A stretch of DNA of 64,000 nt from Nitrosospira multiformis (GTDB lineage: Bacteria; Pseudomonadota; Gammaproteobacteria; Burkholderiales; Nitrosomonadaceae), in NCBI RefSeq assembly GCF_900111585.1, contig NZ_FOHI01000006.1, forward strand, positions 140,123-204,122, given 5' to 3'. Position numbers and translations under genes: made by a program. Under the pieces are notes generated by a model that was not told the origin of the DNA, made no database searches, and saw only the letters and a list, made by a program, of their open reading frames with translations. This document shows, one piece after another, positions 9,329-19,817 of the stretch. Within the stretch, counting starts at the first letter, position 1. Every line of letters begins with the position of its first letter.

Positions 9329-9739
9329 TCAGGTATTTTTGAGGAGCGCCTCCAGTCCTGCCCGGGCAATCTGCGCATCCTGATGGGAGCGCACACCGCT
9401 TACTCCCACGGCGCCGATGAACTGCCCTTCCGCCACGATCGGCAAGCCCCCCTCGATGGGCAGGGTGCCCGGCAGACCAAGATAACGGATGCTTCCGGCA
9501 GCCACCTGTTCTTCCCAGATTTTGGTCGGACGGCGGAATGCAATGGCTGCCCGCGCCTTTTGTATTGCAACTTCGACACTGCCAAATTGTGTTTCATCGA
9601 GGCGCAGCAAGTAGATAAGATGAGCACCATCATCGACGATCGCAATCACCACCGGCCAGTTGTTGCGCGTGGCTTCTGCTTCCGCGGCGGCGGCAATAAC
9701 CTTGGCATCGTCGAGCGTGAGCACGTTTTTTTTATTCAT
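9329..9739 (-). CDS. GlcG / HbpS family protein
   Basis: 136-residue protein of the GlcG/HbpS (haem-degrading-like, DUF336) family, seen from LTLDDAKVIAAAAEAEA, VVIAIVDDGAHLIYLLRLD, AIQKARAAIAFRRPT and GGLPIVAEGQFIGAVGVSG. Family members bind haem or act beside glycolate and short-chain oxidation genes; the exact role is unclear. No signal peptide is seen, so it is probably cytoplasmic. The ATG at 9739 follows a GGAGGG site; the upstream extension to 9844 overlaps the hppA terminator and is not coding. It lies downstream of hppA but beyond that terminator, so it probably has its own promoter. Confidence 0.85.
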   Translation of the reverse strand: MNKKNVLTLDDAKVIAAAAEAEATRNNWPVVIAIVDDGAHLIYLLRLDETQFGSVEVAIQKARAAIAFRRPTKIWEEQVAAGSIRYLGLPGTLPIEGGLPIVAEGQFIGAVGVSGVRSHQDAQIARAGLEALLKNT

Positions 9740-9783
9740 AAAGCAAGCCCTCCGGGTATATGTGAGATTTGGGGTCCCAAAAC

Positions 9784-9812
9784 AAAACACGCCGGAAGGT
9801 CCGGCGTGTTTT
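9784..9812 (-). terminator. intrinsic terminator of hppA
   Basis: A perfect 13-bp inverted repeat (AAAACACGCCGGA and its complement) with a 3-base loop. In the minus direction it runs into TTTTGTTTT. It sits 16 bp after the hppA stop. Confidence 0.85.
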
Positions 9813-9827
9813 GGAGAACGCAAAAAA

Positions 9828-11858
9828 TTATAACAACGGCACAATCAGGAGCGCCACGATATTCATGATCTTGATGAGCGGGTTCACGGCCGGACCCGCA
9901 GTATCCTTGTAAGGATCGCCTACTGTATCACCTGTAACGGCTGCCTTATGCGCTTCCGAACCTTTTCCACCGAAATGGCCATCTTCAATGTATTTCTTGG
10001 CGTTATCCCAGGCGCCGCCCCCTGCGGTCATCGAAATTGCCACGAAAATGCCTGTAATGATTGCGCCGATCAATACCCCGCCAAGCGCAACCGGACCCAG
10101 CATGAGGCCGACGATCAGGGGAACGGCAACCGGAAGCAGGGAGGGAAGGATCATTTCCTTGATCGCCGCCCTTGTCACCATATCCACCGCACGCGAGTAG
10201 TCGGGCTTGGCTGTTCCTTCCATGATTCCAGGGATTTCCTTGAACTGGCGCCGGACTTCCACCACTACCGAGCCGGCAGCACGGCCCACGGCCTCCATCG
10301 CCATAGCGCCAAACAGGTAGGGAACCATGCCGCCGAGGAACAGGCCGATGATGACCATATGATCGGACAAATCAAAGGTCACGGATTTGCCGCCGCTCGC
10401 GAGCGCATGGGTGTAGTCGGCGAACAGAACCAGCGCAGCCAGACCGGCAGAGCCGATGGCGTAGCCCTTGGTCACGGCCTTGGTGGTATTGCCAACGGCA
10501 TCCAGAGGATCGGTGATATCGCGCACTTCCGACGGCAAGCCTGCCATTTCGGCGATTCCACCGGCATTATCCGTGATGGGGCCGTAGGCATCCAGCGCAA
10601 CGATAATTCCGGCCATGGAAAGCATCGAGGTGGCGGCGACGGCAATGCCATACAGACCCGCCAGTTCGTATGTGATCCAGATGGAAAGACATACAACAAT
10701 AACCGGCCACGCTGTTGCCTTCATCGAAACCCCCAGACCGGCAATGACATTGGTGCCATGACCGGTGCTGGAGGCTTCTGCGATATGGCGTACCGGTTTG
10801 AATTCTGTTGAAGTGTAGTATTCAGTGATCCAGACCATCGCAGCGGTGAGCGCCAGGCCAACCAGTACAGAGAGGTAAAGATTGGTTGAGGAAACCAGTT
10901 TCCCCTCGATCATTACGCCCTCACCGAGCATGATAGTCGTGATGGGATAGTAGGCAATTGCCGCCAGTCCCCCGGCAACCGCCAGCCCACGATAAAGCGC
11001 ATTCATGATTTTGCCGCCCTCACGTGCCTTGACAAAGTAACAGCCGATGATGGAAGCAATAATCGAAACGCCACCCAGTACCAGCGGATAGAGCACCGCA
11101 TTCGGACTGTCGGTGATAAGCAGTCCACCCAGCAGCATGGTCGCGATAATGGTAACGGCGTAGGTTTCAAACAGGTCCGCAGCCATTCCTGCACAGTCGC
11201 CCACGTTATCGCCCACGTTGTCGGCAATCACCGCGGGGTTGCGCGGGTCATCCTCAGGGATACCGGCTTCCACCTTGCCGACCAGGTCCGCGCCGACGTC
11301 AGCACCCTTGGTGAAAATTCCTCCGCCGAGACGGGCGAAAATGGAGATCAGCGAGCTGCCGAAGGCAACCCCCACCAAAGCATGAGTGGCTTGCGATTCA
11401 CTTGCGCCCATGCCGACCAGAAGGGCAAAGTAGCCAGCCACGCCCAGCAAACCCAGGCCAACCACCAGCATACCGGTAATGGCTCCCCCCTTGAAGGCAA
11501 CATCCAGCGCAGCATTGAGACCATGCCGCGCTGCTTCCGCCGTGCGTACATTCGCACGCACCGATACGTTCATGCCGATATACCCGGTCAGCCCCGACAA
11601 GAATGCGCCCAGAGCAAACCCAACGGCAGTCTGCCAGCCCAAAGCAAGAAAGATTGCCATCAGCAGAATAACACCCACTATGCTGATGGTGGTGTATTGG
11701 CGGTTCAGATAAGCCGAGGCGCCCTGCTGAATCGCCGTGGCAATATCCCGCATGCGTTCATTGCCTGCTGGCAACGCTACAATCCACCTTATCGAAACCA
11801 CTCCATAAAGGAGTGCCGCCATCGCGCAACCAATTGCGATGATTAAACCAGTACTCAT
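9828..11858 (-). CDS. hppA: K+-insensitive pyrophosphate-energised proton pump
   Basis: Membrane-bound pyrophosphatase, 676 residues, that couples hydrolysis of pyrophosphate to proton export (or runs in reverse). It has about sixteen membrane helices and the catalytic Asp/Lys clusters, including [37 protein letters not shown] and the C-terminal [15 protein letters not shown]. The segment [10 protein letters not shown] carries Lys and Thr where K+-dependent enzymes have two Ala, so this is predicted to be K+-independent and proton-pumping. GGAG lies 8 bases before the ATG. It follows pfp on the same strand across 156 bp with a strong potential stem-loop. The same pairing is known in Methylococcus, where pfp and the pump gene are co-transcribed. 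Confidence 0.96.
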   Translation of the reverse strand: MSTGLIIAIGCAMAALLYGVVSIRWIVALPAGNERMRDIATAIQQGASAYLNRQYTTISIVGVILLMAIFLALGWQTAVGFALGAFLSGLTGYIGMNVSVRANVRTAEAARHGLNAALDVAFKGGAITGMLVVGLGLLGVAGYFALLVGMGASESQATHALVGVAFGSSLISIFARLGGGIFTKGADVGADLVGKVEAGIPEDDPRNPAVIADNVGDNVGDCAGMAADLFETYAVTIIATMLLGGLLITDSPNAVLYPLVLGGVSIIASIIGCYFVKAREGGKIMNALYRGLAVAGGLAAIAYYPITTIMLGEGVMIEGKLVSSTNLYLSVLVGLALTAAMVWITEYYTSTEFKPVRHIAEASSTGHGTNVIAGLGVSMKATAWPVIVVCLSIWITYELAGLYGIAVAATSMLSMAGIIVALDAYGPITDNAGGIAEMAGLPSEVRDITDPLDAVGNTTKAVTKGYAIGSAGLAALVLFADYTHALASGGKSVTFDLSDHMVIIGLFLGGMVPYLFGAMAMEAVGRAAGSVVVEVRRQFKEIPGIMEGTAKPDYSRAVDMVTRAAIKEMILPSLLPVAVPLIVGLMLGPVALGGVLIGAIITGIFVAISMTAGGGAWDNAKKYIEDGHFGGKGSEAHKAAVTGDTVGDPYKDTAGPAVNPLIKIMNIVALLIVPLL

Positions 11859-11886
11859 TTAAATCTCCAGTTAAAATCGGCTATGG

Positions 11887-11992
11887 GGAAACGCATACAA
11901 GAAAGATGCAGCGTTATCGTTCACAGAGAGTGCTGCTCAGCGGTTGCTTTGCTGCCGGTGCACACTCCTGTGAACAATATGTATGCGCTTCC
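11887..11992. repeat. nested inverted repeats in the pfp-hppA intergenic region
   Basis: An outer pair at 11887-11899 and 11980-11992 matches at 12 of 13 positions (GGAAACGCATACA type). It encloses an inner pair at 11919-11926 and 11968-11975 (GTTCACAG, perfect). A smaller CAGC/GCTG hairpin is at the tip. The structure ends 28 bases before the hppA start and has no T-run, so it looks like an RNA processing, stability or control element rather than a terminator. Confidence 0.55.
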
Positions 11993-12014
11993 GGTTACGC
12001 CAGGTTAAAGCGGC

Positions 12015-13274
12015 TCAAAGTGTGAAGCCGCTCAATTTTTTCGGGACCGCCACATTCTTCAACCGTACGTAGTCCGGCAGGCCACCCTTGTAGGGCGGAT
12101 AGTCTTCGCCCTCGATAAGCGGTGCCAGATATTCCCGGCACAGGTCAGTGATGCCAAAACCATCTTCGGTGATAAAGTTCTCGGGCATCATTTTTTCGAC
12201 ATTGGCGACTTGCGACAACTGCGCCATGCCTACTTTCCACTGGTAGGGCCTGGCGGAAATACGTTCTATGGTAGGCATCACGGAGTTGTGCCCCTGGGCT
12301 GCGAATTCCACCGCAGCCTGGCCCATGGCGTATGCTTGCTCAACGTCGGTTTTGGAGGCGATGTGACGTGCCGCGCGTTGCAGATAGTCCGCCACGCCCC
12401 AGTGATATTTGAGTCCGAGCCCCTCCTTCACCATGTTCGCCACCACCGGCGCTACCCCACCCAATTGCGCATGCCCGAACGCATCGCGCACCCCCTGGTC
12501 GGAGAGGAATTTGCCGTCATCTCCTTTTACGCCCTCCGATACCACTACCGAGCAGTAGCCGAATTTCTTGACACAACTATCCACTTTGGCGAGGAATTTC
12601 TGTTTGTCGAAGCTGATTTCGGGGAAGAGAATGACGACGGGAATTTCACGCTCCGGGCTGGACGCCAGGCCTCCCGCGGCTGCTATCCAGCCGGCGTGTC
12701 GTCCCATTACTTCCAGCACGAACACCTTCGTGGACGTTGCTGACATGCTTGCCACATCGAAGCTGGCCTCGAGTGTGGATACAGCGATGTACTTCGCCAC
12801 CGAGCCGAAGCCAGGACAGCAGTCCGTGATGGGAAGGTCGTTATCCACCGTTTTTGGCACATGAATGGCCTGAATGGGATAGCCAAGTGTGCCGGACAGT
12901 TGCGATACCTTGAGACATGTGTCCGCTGAATCGCCACCGCCGTTGTAGAAGAAATAGCCGATGTCATGAGCCTTGAATACTTCGATCAGGCGTTCATATT
13001 CCCGCCGGTTCTGTTCAAGGCTTTTCAGTTTGTAGCGGCAGGACCCGAATGCTCCGGAGGGTGTGTACCGCAACGCGCTGATTGCGGCATCGGATTCCTG
13101 GCCGGTATCGATCAGATCCTCGGTAAGCGCGCCGATGATCCCGTTGCGCCCTGCATAAATCCTGCCTATCTTTCCGCTTTGCTTGCGGGCAGTTTCAATT
13201 ACACCGGCTGCGGAAGCGTTGATGACGGCCGTAACGCCGCCGGACTGAGCATAAAAAGCATTTTTTGCTGCCAT
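12015..13274 (-). CDS. pfp: pyrophosphate-dependent 6-phosphofructokinase
   Basis: Reversibly phosphorylates fructose 6-phosphate with pyrophosphate as donor. In obligate autotrophs it can also serve gluconeogenesis and the Calvin cycle. 419 residues. The phosphate-donor motif reads GGGDS (residues 112-116): Asp replaces the Gly used by ATP enzymes, and PKTVDNDL (140-147) carries the Lys typical of pyrophosphate enzymes and the catalytic Asp. VMGRHAGW is also conserved. The ATG at 13274 follows GGGGGAG; the earlier start at 13307 lacks this. With hppA downstream and adk upstream it forms a pyrophosphate/adenylate energy set. Confidence 0.94.
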   Translation of the reverse strand: MAAKNAFYAQSGGVTAVINASAAGVIETARKQSGKIGRIYAGRNGIIGALTEDLIDTGQESDAAISALRYTPSGAFGSCRYKLKSLEQNRREYERLIEVFKAHDIGYFFYNGGGDSADTCLKVSQLSGTLGYPIQAIHVPKTVDNDLPITDCCPGFGSVAKYIAVSTLEASFDVASMSATSTKVFVLEVMGRHAGWIAAAGGLASSPEREIPVVILFPEISFDKQKFLAKVDSCVKKFGYCSVVVSEGVKGDDGKFLSDQGVRDAFGHAQLGGVAPVVANMVKEGLGLKYHWGVADYLQRAARHIASKTDVEQAYAMGQAAVEFAAQGHNSVMPTIERISARPYQWKVGMAQLSQVANVEKMMPENFITEDGFGITDLCREYLAPLIEGEDYPPYKGGLPDYVRLKNVAVPKKLSGFTL

Positions 13275-13465
13275 ATTTCTCCCCCGATTATTTAAATCTT
13301 CCAACATCTACCGTCAGCGTACGCACGCTTTCTCCCGTGGCGCAACAGTGCTGGCGCCATACATGCAGACGGCAACGAGGACTACTGCCGTTGCGTATTG
13401 CTCTCTTAGCGAATTAAAACGGCGGTGATACCAGGCTTGAGTTCCACCAGGAGTTTTGACTGAAG

Positions 13466-14131
<666 letters not shown>

Positions 14132-14230
14132 TTATAAAGCCCGCTGGCGAGGCGGGAGGCGAGATTCATTTTGTTGTCAAACAAGAGATTATAGCGCAGG
14201 CCATCCGCCTCTTGAACTTTTTGACCCGAT

Positions 14231-17011
14231 TCAGCAACCCAGTTTCTGAAGTTGCTCTTTCAGTTTCCCCAATGTCGTTCCGAAACTGGCAAGGCGTTCT
14301 TTTTCCTGTTCCACCACCTTTGCCGGTGCGCGCGCCACAAAATTACTGTTGGCGAGCTTGGTTTGCGCCTTCTCCATTTCCGTCTGGACACGGTCGAGCT
14401 CTTTGGTCAGCCGCTCACGCTCCGCAGCAATATCAATCTCGATTTTCAGCATCAGCCTGAATTCACCGACGATTGCCACCGGTGCTTCGGCGGGGGGCAG
14501 ATCCTGTTCGATTTCGACATCCGACAATTTGGCCAGCGCCTTCAGATAGGGAGAAAAGCTGGCGAGTGTTTTTCCGTCGCCTACGGCCAGAAGCGGTACC
14601 CTCGATGCCGGGGAGAGGTTCATTTCGCCCCGTAGCGTGCGGCAGGCGTTGATCATCTCCTTGAGCGCAGCGATATTCCCGATTGCGGTTGCGTCGAGCT
14701 TGGAGGGATCGGCTTGAGGGTAGGGTTGCAACATGATGCTCACCCCTTGCTTGCCAGCGAGCGGGGCAATGTTCTGCCACAATTCTTCGGTAATAAACGG
14801 GATGAGGGGGTGGGCAAGTCTTAAAGCCGTTTCCAGGACGCGAGCCAGGGTGCGGCGGGTAGTGCGCTGTACCACTTCATTGCCGGAATTCAGCTGTACC
14901 TTGGCGAACTCCAGATACCAGTCGCAATACTCATCCCAGACGAATTCGTAGATTTCGCGAGCTGCCATGTCAAAGCGGTAATCCTGATAAGCCTGCGCGA
15001 CCGCGGTTTCCGCCTGTTGCAGCCGGCTGATGATCCAGCGGTCGGCATCCGAATATTCCAGAGGCACCGATTCCGCCACGCCGGTATCTTTGCCTTCGCA
15101 ATTCATCAGCACGTAGCGCGCCGCATTCCAGAGCTTGTTGCAGAAATTCCGGTAGCCTTCGCAGCGCTGCATATCGAACTTGATATCGCGGCCGTGAGAG
15201 GCGAGGCTGGCAAAAGTAAAGCGCAGTGCATCGGCGCCGAACGCCGGGATTCCCTCCGGAAACTGCTTACGCGTGGTTTTTTCGATGGATTCGGCCTGCC
15301 GCGGGTTCATCAGACCGCTGGTGCGTTTGGCGATCAACTCCGGCAATGCAATGCCGTCGATAAGATCCAGTGGATCCAGCACATTGCCTCTGGATTTGCT
15401 CATCTTATGGCCTTCCGCATCGCGGATGAGGCCGGTGATATATACCTCCCGGAAAGGCACTTTGCCGGTGAAATGCAGGGACATCATCACCATGCGCGCT
15501 ACCCAGAAAAAAATGATGTCGAAACCGGTAACCAGAACGGAGGTCGGCAGGAATGTTTCAAGCTCCGGTGTCTTTTCCGGCCAGTCCAAGGTGGAGAATG
15601 GCCACAGTGCGGATGAAAACCAAGTATCCAGCACGTCCTCGTCCTGCATCAGCTTGCGCCCGCCCGCCAGCCGTTGCGCTTCCTCCAGGTTATGCGCGAC
15701 AAAGATGTTATTGTCCTCGTCGTACCAAGCGGGAATCCGATGGCCCCACCATAACTGGCGGGAAATACACCAGTCCTGGATATTTTCAAGCCACTGGTTA
15801 TATACGTGCGCCCAGTTTTCCGGAATGAATTTCACTTCTCCACTTGCCACCGCCTCCAGGCCCCGCCTCGCCAGACCGTTCATGCTGACATACCATTGAT
15901 CGGTCAGCATCGGTTCAACGACAGCCTGGGTGCGATCCCCGCGCGGCACCATCAGCTTGTGCGGTTTTGTTTCAACCAGCAGATTCTGTCCTTCAAGATC
16001 GGCGACAATTTTCCTGCGGGCCGCAAAACGATCCAATCCCTGATACTCGGCGGGCGCCAGGTCATTGATTTTTCCATCCAGGGTAAGAATACCGAGCGGA
16101 ACGAGTTTGTGCCGCTGTCCTATCTGGTAGTCGTTGAAATCGTGCGCGGGAGTGATCTTGACGCACCCCGTGCCAAATGCCGGGTCGACATAAGTGTCTG
16201 CGATGATGGGGATGCTGCGCTCGCATAGTGGCAGGCGCACGTGGCGGCCGATCAGGTGCCGGTAGCGCTCATCGTCGGGATGCACGGCTACCGCCATATC
16301 ACCCAGCATGGTTTCCGGGCGGGTAGTGGCAACAATCAGTCCTTCCGGTTTTGCCCCATCCTGATTCCCTCCGGCATCCTTTTCGAAGGGATAAAGAATA
16401 TGCCAGAGCGATCCTTCTTCTTCTACCGATATCACTTCGAGGTCGGAAACGGCAGTTTGCAACACAGGGTCCCAGTTCACCAGACGTTCCCCGCGGTAGA
16501 TGAGGCCTTCGCGATAAAGCCGCACGAAAACTTCAGTCACGGCGCGGGAGAGTCCCTCGTCCATGGTGAAGCGTTCGCGCGACCAGTCGCAGGAGGCGCC
16601 CATACGGCGCATCTGGCGGCTGATGGTGGAGCCGGATTCCTCTTTCCACTCCCACACACGTGTGAGAAACGCCTCACGTCCCAGATCGCGCCGGTCAATG
16701 TTCTGCTGATCCAGTTGGCGTTCCACCACGATCTGGGTGGCAATTCCGGCATGATCGGTACCAGGTTGCCATAATGTGTTATCTCCACGCATGCGGTGAT
16801 AACGCGTCAGGGCATCCATCAAGGTATGTTGAAAGGCATGCCCCATGTGCAGGGTGCCGGTCACGTTGGGCGGCGGCAGCATGATGCAGTATGCGGATGC
16901 TTGATCGCCCGCAGTCCCCCCTGGTCCCGCCCTGAAATAGCCTTCGGCCTCCCAGCGCGAATACCAGCGGCGTTCGATAGTCCGGGGATCAAAGCTTTTT
17001 TCGAGTTCCAT
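14231..17011 (-). CDS. valS: valyl-tRNA synthetase
   Basis: Charges tRNA-Val in the cytoplasm. 926 residues, a normal length for class I ValRS. The HIGH-type motif is in [13 protein letters not shown], the editing (CP1) domain includes [10 protein letters not shown], and KMSKS appears as [10 protein letters not shown]. The anticodon-binding domain is followed by the C-terminal coiled coil ([20 protein letters not shown]). ATG at 17011 gives the conserved MELEKSFDP start; a TTG start ten codons earlier is less likely. A TATAAT box lies 30 bases upstream. In related bacteria valS follows the pepA-holC group, and the same order is seen here, apart from one inserted gene. Confidence 0.97.
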   Translation of the reverse strand: MELEKSFDPRTIERRWYSRWEAEGYFRAGPGGTAGDQASAYCIMLPPPNVTGTLHMGHAFQHTLMDALTRYHRMRGDNTLWQPGTDHAGIATQIVVERQLDQQNIDRRDLGREAFLTRVWEWKEESGSTISRQMRRMGASCDWSRERFTMDEGLSRAVTEVFVRLYREGLIYRGERLVNWDPVLQTAVSDLEVISVEEEGSLWHILYPFEKDAGGNQDGAKPEGLIVATTRPETMLGDMAVAVHPDDERYRHLIGRHVRLPLCERSIPIIADTYVDPAFGTGCVKITPAHDFNDYQIGQRHKLVPLGILTLDGKINDLAPAEYQGLDRFAARRKIVADLEGQNLLVETKPHKLMVPRGDRTQAVVEPMLTDQWYVSMNGLARRGLEAVASGEVKFIPENWAHVYNQWLENIQDWCISRQLWWGHRIPAWYDEDNNIFVAHNLEEAQRLAGGRKLMQDEDVLDTWFSSALWPFSTLDWPEKTPELETFLPTSVLVTGFDIIFFWVARMVMMSLHFTGKVPFREVYITGLIRDAEGHKMSKSRGNVLDPLDLIDGIALPELIAKRTSGLMNPRQAESIEKTTRKQFPEGIPAFGADALRFTFASLASHGRDIKFDMQRCEGYRNFCNKLWNAARYVLMNCEGKDTGVAESVPLEYSDADRWIISRLQQAETAVAQAYQDYRFDMAAREIYEFVWDEYCDWYLEFAKVQLNSGNEVVQRTTRRTLARVLETALRLAHPLIPFITEELWQNIAPLAGKQGVSIMLQPYPQADPSKLDATAIGNIAALKEMINACRTLRGEMNLSPASRVPLLAVGDGKTLASFSPYLKALAKLSDVEIEQDLPPAEAPVAIVGEFRLMLKIEIDIAAERERLTKELDRVQTEMEKAQTKLANSNFVARAPAKVVEQEKERLASFGTTLGKLKEQLQKLGC

Positions 17012-17040
17012 ACTGTCGATCGTCTGGCGGAAAACCCGCA

Positions 17041-17046
17041 ATTATA
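17041..17046 (-). promoter_or_regulatory. -10 element upstream of valS
   Basis: A perfect TATAAT on the minus strand, 30 bases before the valS ATG. The -35 region (around 17063-17069) is weak, so this is a candidate only. Confidence 0.4.
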
Positions 17047-17713
17047 ACGGAAGGCGCAAGGACCGAAAGCGCAGTCCCCTCTTAACTGTGCCCCCATCTT
17101 GTCCGGTCAGGGCATTCCATGAAAGCATTGGGAATCTGTCCCGCTATCCTTATTGATCCGGCCAGCAAGTACGATGAATCTCGTCGTTCCGGCCCTGACT
17201 CGGAATCCAGTCAAATCTAATGGCATGCTTCTTAGAACGTCACGGAATACCCGCTTCCGCCGTATGAAGTTTGTACTGTCTGCTCGCCGACTCCGCAACA
17301 AGCCCGTTTCGCAGGTGCCAGAGGCAGACCCTAATCAGCCCCTGCACTCTGCTGAAGGCCGCTCATGCCGACTCTTCAGCTTGCTCACTTTAAGGTCTTG
17401 CAATCTGCCTTAATCTCGCTTAAAAATAATTGAGATCGGGAAGATTTTGATTGAGGCTTTCCCCGACTGGGGGATAAGCCTGTTGATAACTCGTCAAGCC
17501 ATGTCTTGGCTTGAGTTTCATTATTGCCCAAAATACAGTGCCTTGCCATCGCTGGATAGACCGATCGGCTCATATACTTTTTGCCTGACAGATTTTAAGC
17601 TGCATTGCTGTAATGGCAGGTGGAGAGCCATGTGGCGCGAAGGGGAGAGCTTTCGGTATGGGATTGGCAAATGGGAGAGCCTTGCATCCCTGAAACCATT
17701 TACTGGAGAGAGA
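17047..17713. other. 667-bp non-coding stretch with a degenerate dispersed repeat
   Basis: I see no gene here. Short open frames on both strands lack ribosome-binding sites and domain features. At 17182-17210 there is a GTTCCG...CGGAATCC element that resembles the short 'CGTCATTCCGG...CCGGAATCCAG' repeats scattered between genes in many proteobacteria. The stretch from about 17447 to 17713 is the upstream part of an open frame leading into the HAF-repeat gene and may hold its promoter. Confidence 0.4.
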
Positions 17714-18823
17714 ATGATGAAAATGACCAATGACTCCAGAATGCAGGGTTTGCTCCCGCTGTTGGTCTTGAGTACCGGATTGTGCTTTGTTTCCCCCGCC
17801 TTTGCACAGCTACAACGTTTATATATTCTGGATCTCAAAAGAAACCAACTGATCACTCTTATGCCGAGTGAAATGACGGGTAACGCTACCGGCATCAATA
17901 ACGCTGGCCAGGTAGCATGGTACACCATCAAGGAATATGGGCACGCTTTCATCACCGGTCCCGACGGCGTTGGCAGAACCGATCTCAAGACACTGGGCGG
18001 TGATTCCAGCGCAACCTTTGGCATTAATGATGCGGGGCAGGTGGTAGGATGCTCACAGACAGCCACAGGTAATTTGCATGCTTTTATTACCGGCCCTAAC
18101 GGCGTGGGCATGACAGACCTGGGGACACTGGGAGAACATGCCAGTTACGCCACCAGCATCAATAATGCTGGCCAGGTGGCAGGGTATACCGTCAAGGAAT
18201 ATGGGCACGCTTTCATCACCGGTCCCAATGGCGCGGGCATGACCCATCTGGAAAGCCTGCCGGACGGACTCGCAACTGTTGCTCATGATATCAATGATGC
18301 CGGACAGGTGGTCGGGAGAGGCGTGAGGCACGCTTTTATCACTGGCCCCAATGGCGTGGGGATGACGGATCTCGGGACGCTGGGTGGAGATTACAGTGTC
18401 GCCTATGGCATCAATGATGCCGGGCAGGTGGCAGGGGGTTCCAGCACGGCTGCGGGTTATACGCACGCTTTCATCACTGGTCCCAATGGCGTGGGGATGA
18501 TGGATCTCGGGACGCTAGGTGGAGGTTACAGTATCGCTACTGACATCAACGATGCCGGACAGGTGGTGGGATGGTCTACCATGGCTGCCGGTGATAACCA
18601 TGCCTTTATCACCGGTCCCAATGGTATAGGCATGATGGACCTCAATTCACTGGCCTGGTTGCCGCCCGGATATGTTATAACGGGCGCCATCAGCATCAAT
18701 GACAGGGGACAGGTCGTCGTTATTGCCGATCTTCCCAAACCCGAGGCCTATATGCTGATATTCGCTGGCCTGGGCCTGGTCGGGTTTCTGGTATGGTGGC
18801 AGAAGTCGGGAAGCAGAGCCTAG
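17714..18823 (+). CDS. HAF-repeat exported protein with PEP-CTERM-like anchor
   Basis: 369-residue surface or secreted protein. After GGAGAGAGA comes ATG-ATG, then a signal peptide (GLLPLLVLSTGLCFVSPAFA, cleavage after AFA). The body is built of six repeats beginning with HAFITGPNG at about residues 77, 122, 165, 206, 251 and 296, each followed by GINDAGQVVG. This is the HAF extracellular repeat pattern, and the 41-45 residue unit could make a beta-propeller-like fold. The C-terminus has PKPEA, a 17-residue hydrophobic helix and a short basic end (WWQKSGSRA). That is the layout of PEP-CTERM proteins sorted by exosortase, with PEA in place of the usual PEP. Role unknown, probably extracellular matrix or envelope. 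It lies between valS and a DUF2486-like gene, on the opposite strand to both. Confidence 0.82.
   Translation: MMKMTNDSRMQGLLPLLVLSTGLCFVSPAFAQLQRLYILDLKRNQLITLMPSEMTGNATGINNAGQVAWYTIKEYGHAFITGPDGVGRTDLKTLGGDSSATFGINDAGQVVGCSQTATGNLHAFITGPNGVGMTDLGTLGEHASYATSINNAGQVAGYTVKEYGHAFITGPNGAGMTHLESLPDGLATVAHDINDAGQVVGRGVRHAFITGPNGVGMTDLGTLGGDYSVAYGINDAGQVAGGSSTAAGYTHAFITGPNGVGMMDLGTLGGGYSIATDINDAGQVVGWSTMAAGDNHAFITGPNGIGMMDLNSLAWLPPGYVITGAISINDRGQVVVIADLPKPEAYMLIFAGLGLVGFLVWWQKSGSRA
17942..18650 (+). repeat. six tandem coding repeats of about 123-135 bp
   Basis: The HAF units begin at 17942, 18077, 18206, 18329, 18464 and 18599, with steps of 135, 129, 123, 135 and 135 bp. Units 4 to 6 are the most alike in DNA, which suggests recent duplication. 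All steps are multiples of three, so copy-number changes would keep the frame. Confidence 0.8.
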
Positions 18824-18909
18824 TATGGAGGCAGCGCCCCTGGTCCCTGCCGGTTTTCCAGGTCAAGTGCGACGGGCCAGAATGTGGTGGGCCTGCTTCA
18901 CTATTGTTT

Positions 18910-19317
18910 TCAAAGACCGAACAGGCGTGATTTCAGTGCCTGTATCAGTGCCTTGCGTGTCTTCGAATTCAAGGCGACGCCGGTTTCTTCCAGCGCCCCA
19001 TCCAGAATTTTTTCCAGCAGCACGGTTATATCGGCGGGGGAAAGTGTCGAAGGCGCGGAATGCATGACTTCCGTGAGGGTGGGTATGCTGCCGCCGGACG
19101 GGGATCGCGTGGCAGCCACCTCTGTGAGGGTGGGGATATCGTCTGCCCGTGCCTGCTTCGTCGCGGTCCCGGACAAACGGGATGAGCCGGTGGCCAGGTG
19201 GCTATCGCTGTCAGCCAGCGGCGTGGATGATGCGCCCTGATGCCTGCTCAGCAGTACTTCCAGTTTGTGCAGGATTTCGTCATATTCACCCTGCGAGGCT
19301 TTTTTACTGTTTGTCAT
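18910..19317 (-). CDS. DUF2486-like small protein
   Basis: 135-residue protein of unknown function. It has a helical start (EYDEILHKLEVLLSRH), a low-complexity middle with two copies of IPTLTEV (one followed by AA, one by MH), and a helical end (DITVLLEKILDGALEE, TRKALIQALKSRL). The IPTLTEV pattern and the place between holC and valS recall the DUF2486 family of betaproteobacteria. I make that assignment from memory, so it is tentative. No signal peptide. It is the third gene of the pepA-holC series, 77 bp after holC. Confidence 0.7.
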   Translation of the reverse strand: MTNSKKASQGEYDEILHKLEVLLSRHQGASSTPLADSDSHLATGSSRLSGTATKQARADDIPTLTEVAATRSPSGGSIPTLTEVMHSAPSTLSPADITVLLEKILDGALEETGVALNSKTRKALIQALKSRLFGL

Positions 19318-19394
19318 TGAACTGCCGGCTGATAAAGGGAGGCGGGGGAATTCCGGGAATTGATGTCTGCGGCGTAATTTGACGAATTGCCAGG

Positions 19395-19817
19395 CTACCC
19401 GGGGCTCAGGCGGTGATGCCGTATTTCGTAGCCACGATCCTGATAGAACCGGTAGCGTTTCCTTGCCGCCTGGGTATCTTCCTCCGTGTTGCCGGCAATT
19501 TCAATCAGCCGCCGGAAACGGCTGAAGAAAGGAGGGTTTTCAGGGCCCAGGTTGAGCAATACATCATCGTGCGGCGGATTCCTTCCACTATCGCTGAGTG
19601 TTACCGGCGTGAACTCAGCCAGCTTGTCGCCTGTCTGGCAGTGTGGAATAAAATCGGTCGCAGAGAAAGTCCACAGCAACTTATCGATCTGCTCGACTGT
19701 AGCCGTGTCAGGCGCGTAAATCATGACCTTGAATCCTTTCCGTACTGCTGTTGCAACCAGACGGCAGGCGGTGTGGAGCCGATCTCCCCCGCCCGAGTAG
19801 AAGTCGATTACCGTCAT
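19395..19817 (-). CDS. holC: DNA polymerase III subunit chi
   Basis: 140-residue chi subunit, which links the clamp loader to single-strand-binding protein at the replication fork. The start TVIDFYSGGGDRLHTACRLV, GFKVMIYAPD, LLWTFSATDFIPHC and the C-terminal RKRYRFYQDRGYEI are typical. Its ATG overlaps the pepA stop by four bases (ATGA), indicating translational coupling; pepA-holC is a common pairing in proteobacteria. Confidence 0.93.
   Translation of the reverse strand: MTVIDFYSGGGDRLHTACRLVATAVRKGFKVMIYAPDTATVEQIDKLLWTFSATDFIPHCQTGDKLAEFTPVTLSDSGRNPPHDDVLLNLGPENPPFFSRFRRLIEIAGNTEEDTQAARKRYRFYQDRGYEIRHHRLSPG

Noticed and set aside
17153..17413. 86-codon plus-strand ORF with a PALTRNP segment
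   Set aside because: That peptide arises from the dispersed GGAATCC repeat; the frame has no other coding sign.
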